A DNA stretch of 64,000 nucleotides from Misgurnus anguillicaudatus. Its lineage: Eukaryota; Chordata; Actinopteri; Cypriniformes; Cobitidae. Position numbers and translations under genes: made by a program. Of this stretch, positions 59,073-64,000 are shown in pieces. Where the stretch lies: NCBI RefSeq assembly GCF_027580225.2, contig NC_073348.2:26554501-26618500 (forward strand). The letters run 5' to 3'. How positions within the stretch are numbered: the first letter of the stretch is position 1; the number at the start of each line of letters is the position of its first letter. The notes beneath the pieces are model-generated. The model worked only from the letters and a program-made list of their open reading frames with translations, made no database searches and was not told the DNA's origin.

Positions 59073-59737
59073 TTGCAGTCTGCGAGTCTGAAGTGTTTGT
59101 CAATGAAAACTCTGACCCTGCTAGCATTGGCCTCCGTGAAGAGAGTAAGGGATTTATATGCATTCTCTGTTGACGATTCGTGCCTTCAGTTTGGTCCTGC
59201 TGTCTCACTGAGACCCAGACCAGGCTACGTGCCCAAAGTTCCCACCACTCCCTTCAGAGATAAGGTGGTGAGCTTGCAAGCGCTGCCCCCCGGAGGAGGG
59301 CAGACCCAACCATGGCTTTGTTATGCCCCGTACGAGCGTTACGCATCTACGTGGATCGCACACAAAGCCTTAGGACCTCAGATCAGCTCTTTGTTTGTTA
59401 TGGTGGTCAGCAGAGAGGGAAAGCTGTCACTAAGCAGAGGATGTCTCATTGGATAGTTGATACTATCGCCCTTGCTTATAATCTGCAGGGCATTCCTTGT
59501 CCATTTAATTTGGGAGCTCACTCTACTAGAAGTGTTGCCTCATTTTGGGCATTCGCTCGTGGTTCCTCGCTAACAGACATCTGCAGAGCTGCTGGTTGGG
59601 CGACACCTAATACGTTCATTAGATTTTACAGTGTTCGTGTCGAGCCTGTCTCCTCTCGTGTTCTTTCCTCGTTAGGGGAAGCACAGAGAACAGGCTCGCA
59701 GGTCGGCTTGCAGCCTCCGACTGCTGCTCCAAACTGA
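59073..59737 (+). pseudogene. DIRS tyrosine recombinase, frameshifted
   Basis: Two overlapping frames (59073-59456 and 59312-59737) make up a DIRS-type YR. The first has LALASVKRVRDLYAFSV, the second FNLGAHSTRSVASFWAFARG, ICRAAGWATPNTFIRFYSV and a C-terminal Ser-rich end. HSTR and the Tyr of RFYSV match the catalytic His-x-x-Arg and Tyr. The N-terminal core-binding part is poor. It would insert circular cDNA at GTT sites if intact; the frameshift around 59312-59456 makes this copy defective. Confidence 0.85.
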
Positions 59738-60237
59738 GCTCAGTATGGAAGGCCATCGAGGCAAAAACGCGTAATAATTTGTTTTGCCTTCTTCCGCTGC
59801 CTTGGCAGCCTGATGTTGCGGAGCATCCGCTGCCAGCCTCTCACTAGCTGCATCCTCGCGAACCTGTGTTTGGCTCGGGCATCCACATTGCGTCCCACCG
59901 GGTTCCTTTGTGAGTATTTTTCCGTGGGGTTAATCCTACTAGCCCACGTTTCCCTCAGCAGAGCACTGCTTTGCTTACACAGCCACGGCTGTCATTTATA
60001 CCTCAACTACGGTTGACTTTCGCCCACCAATAGCCCTTAACGGGGCGGTGGCTTCCGCAGCGTCCCTCTACCGCTCAGATAGGGCGCTTCCCAGTCGCTG
60101 GCACTACTGTGGGTTAAAGGAACATCTAGTGCCCGGCCTTCTGCCTTAAAACCTAATTCTCCTTATCCTTAAGTGGAACCGGAGGGCTTTACGCAGACAC
60201 TGGAAGAGGTCAGCCCTCAGTGGCGTTTTGGTAGGGA

Positions 60238-60355
60238 TTCCCAATTCGTCGGTCACGACGTGACGTCGTAGTGACCGACTGAAAGGGAACGTCTCGGTTA
60301 CGTATGTAACCCTCGTTCCCTGAAGGAGGGAACGGAGACGTCACGTCCCGTCGCC
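60238..60355 (+). repeat. DIRS internal complementary region
   Basis: 60238-60290 is the exact complement of the left end (54705-54757), and 60290-60355 is the complement of the right end (60566-60630). Such a region serves as template to complete the ends during DIRS replication (established for the family). Confidence 0.9.
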
Positions 60356-60409
60356 ACAGGGCTGCTCCCTGCTGTTTATCGGCCGGTCACACTTTCCGGC
60401 TTTCTCAGC

Positions 60410-60630
60410 GAAAAAGAAGCTGATTTCTACATTTGCACCTGTGGCTTATATACGCACCTGGCGGGGCGGCGCCAGCATTATGCAAATATCTCAATGCCAA
60501 GTTCATTGGCGTTTTAGTAGTATTCGAAGCAGATTGGTCTCTCTAAGCGAGTTCCCAATTCGTCGGTCACGACGTGACGTCTCCGTTCCCTCCTTCAGGG
60601 AACGAGGGTTACATACGTAACCGAGACGTT
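60410..60630 (-). repeat. DIRS right inverted terminal repeat with extension
   Basis: Inverted copy of 54725-54890 (same sequence from AGCTGATTTCTACATTTGCA to GACGTGACGTC), then about 60 bp found only here and in the internal complementary region, ending CGTAACCGAGACGTT. Confidence 0.88.
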
Positions 60631-60729
60631 TTACGTCCTCTTGTACGTTGGTAATGACATGAGATTACGGAAACCAGACCAACATTGTGGGAACATACAC
60701 TTGGGCTGAGACTACAGCAAACAAGCCAA

Positions 60730-61371
60730 GTGTGAAAACGCCCTAGTAGCTGGTTTCTCTCTTCATTGAGGTTTTTGCTCTTTATGTGACACTGATGAGA
60801 GTTTGTATCATTTAAGACACATAGCACTACACTACAAACAAAATGATGCTAAACACCTATGTAGAACCATATTGTGCTATGTTGAACCATAAGTGGTGCT
60901 ATCGTCATGCTTTACCACTTATGGTTCTACAATGGTGTTATAGGTTCTCTGTACCACAAAACAATGGTTCCCCTAATTACGAGCTTTTAGTACTACAGTA
61001 TTTAGCACCATTTTTTAGAGTGTATGACTCCAGTAAGTAGAAGAACACACAGCAGCACCAAACACACTGATCTGTAACTTCTCTTCCTTACACACTCACT
61101 TCCTGAAGATGACAGATGTGCATATTTGTCTTTTTAATTACAACACAGATAGAAACATGCACAAATTGTACCAGTTTAATCTGTACTCATGCTTTTAGAA
61201 ATGAATGTCATTACCTGTACACTGCAGTGGTTGGTGTTGGTCTTGATCTCTCACATCATGACAGATCTCCAGCATCAACTTCATTCTGTCCGTCTTCATT
61301 CTCTGAAACTCACTCCTGCAAACACCTTCATAAATAACCTCAGTTAACTCTAGTACTTTATAATCCAACAT
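60730..61371 (-). pseudogene. Lectin remnant C (type B: tail, membrane and stalk pieces)
   Basis: Exon 1 (61371-61215) encodes MLDYKVLELTEVIYEGVCRS and KLMLEICHDVRD, close to remnant B and with the same V-x-Y-x-x-V motif; it is 8 residues shorter. Exon 2 starts near 61090 and is cut by a MITE at 60830-61022; on the far side the frame goes on as LCVLNDTNSHQCHIKSKNLN then EERNQLL (stalk). Lectin-domain exons are absent. GSE-type start and membrane segment agree with remnant B. Confidence 0.82.
60830..61022. mobile_element. TA-flanked MITE in the membrane exon of remnant C
   Basis: It starts CACTACAAACAAAATGATGC and ends TTTTTTAGAGTG, with TA on both sides (60828-60829, 61023-61024). It lies at the same base of the exon (the TA of the GCACTATGACTGC stretch) as the element in remnant B. 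Confidence 0.88.
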
Positions 61372-61908
61372 TTTAACTCTGCTAAAGCTGAATGTTGTTT
61401 TTGTATTGATCTGTAGAGGTAGTTCTAGGCTGTTTCTCAATTCCAAGAACGCAAGGAACGGATTTGCGTTGTCGTGAAGATTGGTCTTGCTAGACGACCT
61501 TGGAAGAACGAACTCAAAAGGTCGCGAGAACACAGAACACACTTGTGAGAATTGAGATGTGTGCGATCTTCCTGTTGGTCACCTGACCTCCCCAGATTAC
61601 AGCGCGCAAGTCTGCACTCGATGCATAGATATCAAGAACACATCCGGGTATTTTCATGCGTCATCTGTACTTGTGTTCTTGAGAATTGGAATTGATCTTC
61701 AACAGTTAATGATGATGTAGAGTGAGAACACAAGGACGCAAGATCGCTGAAGATAAATATATGCTCCATATTGAGAAACAGCCCTAGTAAAACTAAGAAG
61801 CAAAACGGAAGTGTTGAGGTGTGAACACTTATATTCATCTCTTAAGTGTGAGAAATATTTACATAAGTTTAAAAGAACAAGTTTTACATGTACACAAATG
61901 GTTTAGAT

Positions 61909-62131
61909 CAGTGGTTCTCAACTCCAGTCCTTGGGTCCCCCTCCCAGAATGTTTTAGATATCTCCTGATATGAAACACCTGATTCCACTCATCATACTCC
62001 TTCCAGAATGTTTGAAACTTTTCCTTAATTAACACACTAACAAGCTGATGAACTGAATCAGGTGTTTTATATATGGAGACATCTAAAATGTTCTGGGAGG
62101 GGGGGCCGAGGACTGGAGTTGAGAACCACTG
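61909..62131. mobile_element. hAT-type MITE with perfect 8-bp duplication
   Basis: The ends CAGTGGTTCTCAACTCCAGT and ACTGGAGTTGAGAACCACTG are inverted; GTTTAGAT is duplicated (61901-61908, 62132-62139). The empty site AATGGTTTAGATCATTG is seen at 46575 and 50560. Confidence 0.95.
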
Positions 62132-62246
62132 GTTTAGATAATTGTTGCATTGATTAATTTGAATACCCTTTGAAATTTCTGAAACCGAAAAGAGATTTCA
62201 TAAATTGTGCATAGAGACGCCTATTATAGATATACATGTAGATATA

Positions 62247-62484
62247 GGGGCGGTTTCCCCGACAGTGATTAGACTAGTCCTAGACTAAAATAAACGTAAG
62301 AGCTGTCTAAACTGAAAACAACCTGCCCTGACATTTCTTAAAATACATTCACGTCCTTTGTTTTGTCTCAAAATGCACACAACTAATGATTTTAGTAAGG
62401 CATGTTTGTTAAACTAGTTATATTTCCTAATTAAACTAAGACCTAGTCCTGGCTTAAGCTAATCCCTGTCCTGGAAACCACCCC
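62247..62484. mobile_element. MITE with ATA duplication
   Basis: The ends GGGGCGGTTTCC and GGAAACCACCCC are inverted and ATA is duplicated (62244-62246, 62485-62487). Further in, ACTAGTCCTAGACTAA pairs imperfectly with ACTAAGACCTAGTCC. The empty site GTAGATATAGAAGACAAC is at about 50671. Fits PIF/Harbinger by target size. Confidence 0.9.
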
Positions 62485-62546
62485 ATAGAAGATAACAATA
62501 AAAGATTCTGCTACATCGTGTGGGATGAGGTCATTTAAACTATTTG

Positions 62547-62675
62547 CTGATGGCCAGACGACTGGGTCAGAGATTCTCCAAAACTGCAGCTCTTGTGGGG
62601 TGTTCCTGGTCTGCAGTACCTATCAAAAGTGATCCAAGGAAGTAAAAGTGGTGATCCAGCGATAGGGTCATGGGC
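62547..62675 (+). mobile_element. Tc1-like transposon fragment
   Basis: TGATGGCCAGACGACTGGGT and following bases match the helix-turn-helix part of the element at 50905 (51069-51190). Only about 130 bp remain. Confidence 0.8.
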
Positions 62676-63062
62676 AGAGCCGATTCTGGCCTTCTGGGGG
62701 CCCTAAGCAACTTTGTGAGGGGGCCCTGTCATCCCGTTCATAAAAAAACATTGACAGTCTCTGCGTAAATGTAGCTATAAACAAAATGTTAACTAAAACA
62801 CGTATTATCTTATAGCTGTACATTTTTGCCACATGTAGCCTACATTACTGGAACACTCATCAGAATACTTCCTAATTGTAACATTGACACATGTTTTCTA
62901 AAAAGTTCTTAATCTGTTACATTAGTACTTAGAAAACAAGGTCTACTGCCAAATATACTATTTTTAAGAGATGTAGAACATTGTGGAAACAAATTAAAAA
63001 TTATGAATAAAATAAAAACAAAATAGCTGTCAGATAACTACAACTCAACAGATTTTGTTTAA
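62676..63062. other. Intergenic sequence
   Basis: TTCTGGGGGCCCTAAGCAAC at its left looks like a decayed repeat; nothing else was recognised. Confidence 0.4.
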
Positions 63063-63334
63063 AGCAACACTATGTCGTTTCCATGTAAAATGACGTACAG
63101 CTCCCCCATGTGGTTGAAAAGCGCAACAGTGCCTGGTATCAGACACTCTACTGCAGGAAGGGGGAGGGGCGGGGCTGTGTTTTTCTACCCTCCACCGCCA
63201 CTTTCAGAGTGTGCTTGTAGCAGCTAGGAGGCTGCTCAGGTTGCAGCAACAGTACAATTTGTCCAGTTAAAAGTTGTTCTATCACTGAAATAATTTTAGA
63301 TACATTATTTTAGGTAAAACGCTACAGTGTTGCT
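63063..63334. mobile_element. TTAA-flanked MITE
   Basis: The ends AGCAACACTATGTCGTTT and the inverted AAACGCTACAGTGTTGCT are flanked by TTAA (63059-63062, 63335-63338). No coding content. Confidence 0.88.
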
Positions 63335-63842
63335 TTAAAAACTAAGGAATGAATAGACTTCACAGATAAACATACAAAAATACATAAATAATGATCTAAA
63401 TATGCAAACATTAGACCTAATGTGCATTGTTTTAAAATGCTAACAGGAGTCACACAACATCTTGCATGAATAAATGTGTTTATTTTTTTAACAGATTTTG
63501 ATAATTAATGTGTACAAGCATTTCTAACAAACCAGACTGGACTAATACTTATACTTTAACCCATATCAGAATAAAGACGCATGTAGGCGCGTCAACCAGG
63601 GGCGTGTCTAGAAGGGGGGCATGGGGTCGCACCCCCCCCCCCACGGAATATGATTGGCCCCCCCTGGTGCCCCCCCTCAAATCTCATTGGGTCAGCTAGA
63701 TTTACTGTCAACCTGAAAATGCCCACAGCACCATTGGACCAGAGAGCTGTCAATCACTGTTTGATTTGAGACTCGCGCGAACGCGAAGACAAAGCGAGCA
63801 CAGTAGTTACGCGTTTTTAAAACAGGAGGAACTCGACAACTG
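63335..63842. other. Intergenic sequence
   Basis: It contains a C run near 63629-63643 and a repeat-like GGGGCGTGTCTAGAAGGGGG. No gene was recognised. Confidence 0.4.
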
Positions 63843-64000
63843 TAAGTATGTGCAGAGATGTGATGCACAGATCCTAGTAAACCAGTTTATTTACAAAGTA
63901 GAGGAGCAACAGCAAACAAGTAAGCTTTCACACACACAGGGGTAGAGCAGATAATACTAACAATAAATGGATGAATATACAGTCTCTTATCTTTGCAGGT
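63843..64000. repeat. Duplicated 3'-flank block, copy 3 (cut by the window end)
   Basis: GTAAGTATGTGCAGAGATGT and the next about 150 bases match 46848-47000, to TCTCTTATCTTTGCAG. In the two other units this block lies just 3' of an intact lectin gene. Confidence 0.8.

Larger units (their letters stand above)
54705..60630 (+). mobile_element. DIRS-type tyrosine-recombinase retrotransposon
   Basis: A 5.9-kb element with DIRS architecture. The terminal repeats are inverted: GACGTCACGTCGTGACCGAC to about 54890 pairs with 60410-60582. An internal complementary region (60238-60355) matches the left end and then the right end in complement, joined as GACTGAAAGGGAAC|GTCTCGGTTACG, which is what a circular intermediate would give. 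Coding parts are in the order gag-like, reverse transcriptase, RNase H, tyrosine recombinase, all broken by frameshifts and stops. GTT is found at the start and after the end, fitting the GTT target of DIRS. It lies in the third lectin unit, between gene 3 and remnant C. TATA-like GCGTATATAAGCC is at 54852. Confidence 0.93.
61790..62546. repeat. Duplicated flank block, copy 3 (with two inserts)
   Basis: Matches 50430-50760, but is interrupted by the hAT-type MITE at 61909 and the ATA-flanked MITE at 62247. Confidence 0.8.

Overview
The window is vertebrate nuclear DNA, almost certainly from a teleost and probably a cyprinid. The evidence is small exons with GT/AG introns, Ig and C-type-lectin immune receptor genes, tRNA-headed SINEs with the fish-type tail, a DIRS retrotransposon, and many short foldback DNA transposons (MITEs). 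The organism call is inference; no species marker was read. There are no bacterial features, no rRNA or tRNA genes, and no CRISPR array.

Layout. 1-2.8 kb: the 5' half of a minus-strand Ig receptor gene that resembles CD226/CD96 (three exons seen), next to nested MITEs and a SINE. 4-7.1 kb: a hAT-like element filled with a 98-bp GAGTC-rich tandem array, itself interrupted by a MITE with a TAA target duplication. 8.6-9.7 kb: a minisatellite full of TGACGTCA palindromes. 9.7-18 kb: foldback elements and a 1.2-kb GAAA tract. 19.3-19.8 kb: a broken RecQ-like helicase exon. 20.4-21.1 kb: a LINE 3' end. 24.2-26.4 and 37.2-39.9 kb: two complete, related LTR-like elements (TGTCACA...TGTGACA ends, 4-bp target duplications), each carrying a different tandem array whose units hold splice-acceptor-like signals; a third partial copy lies inverted at about 40.4-41.4 kb. 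27-29.5 kb: a hAT element inside a foldback element. 30.1-31.5 kb: a foldback element carrying three THAP-domain N-terminal fragments.

42.6-62.5 kb is the main gene region. It holds three intact minus-strand genes for type II membrane C-type lectin receptors (predicted 282, 259 and 252 aa; five exons each, same intron phases). Each has an ITIM-like motif at the N-terminus, a transmembrane segment, a glycosylated coiled-coil stalk and a C-terminal lectin domain. They alternate with three decayed copies of a second lectin type (remnants A, B, C), so the repeating unit is probably 'intact gene plus decayed gene'. A 5.9-kb DIRS element with inverted terminal repeats and an internal complementary region sits in the third unit. 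The last 160 bases repeat a block that lies 3' of lectin genes 2 and 3, so another lectin gene may follow just beyond the right edge.

The lectin and Ig genes are probably leukocyte surface receptors that signal through cytoplasmic tyrosines; this is inferred from domain architecture. Exon boundaries were read by eye from splice consensus and reading-frame continuity, with no transcript data.
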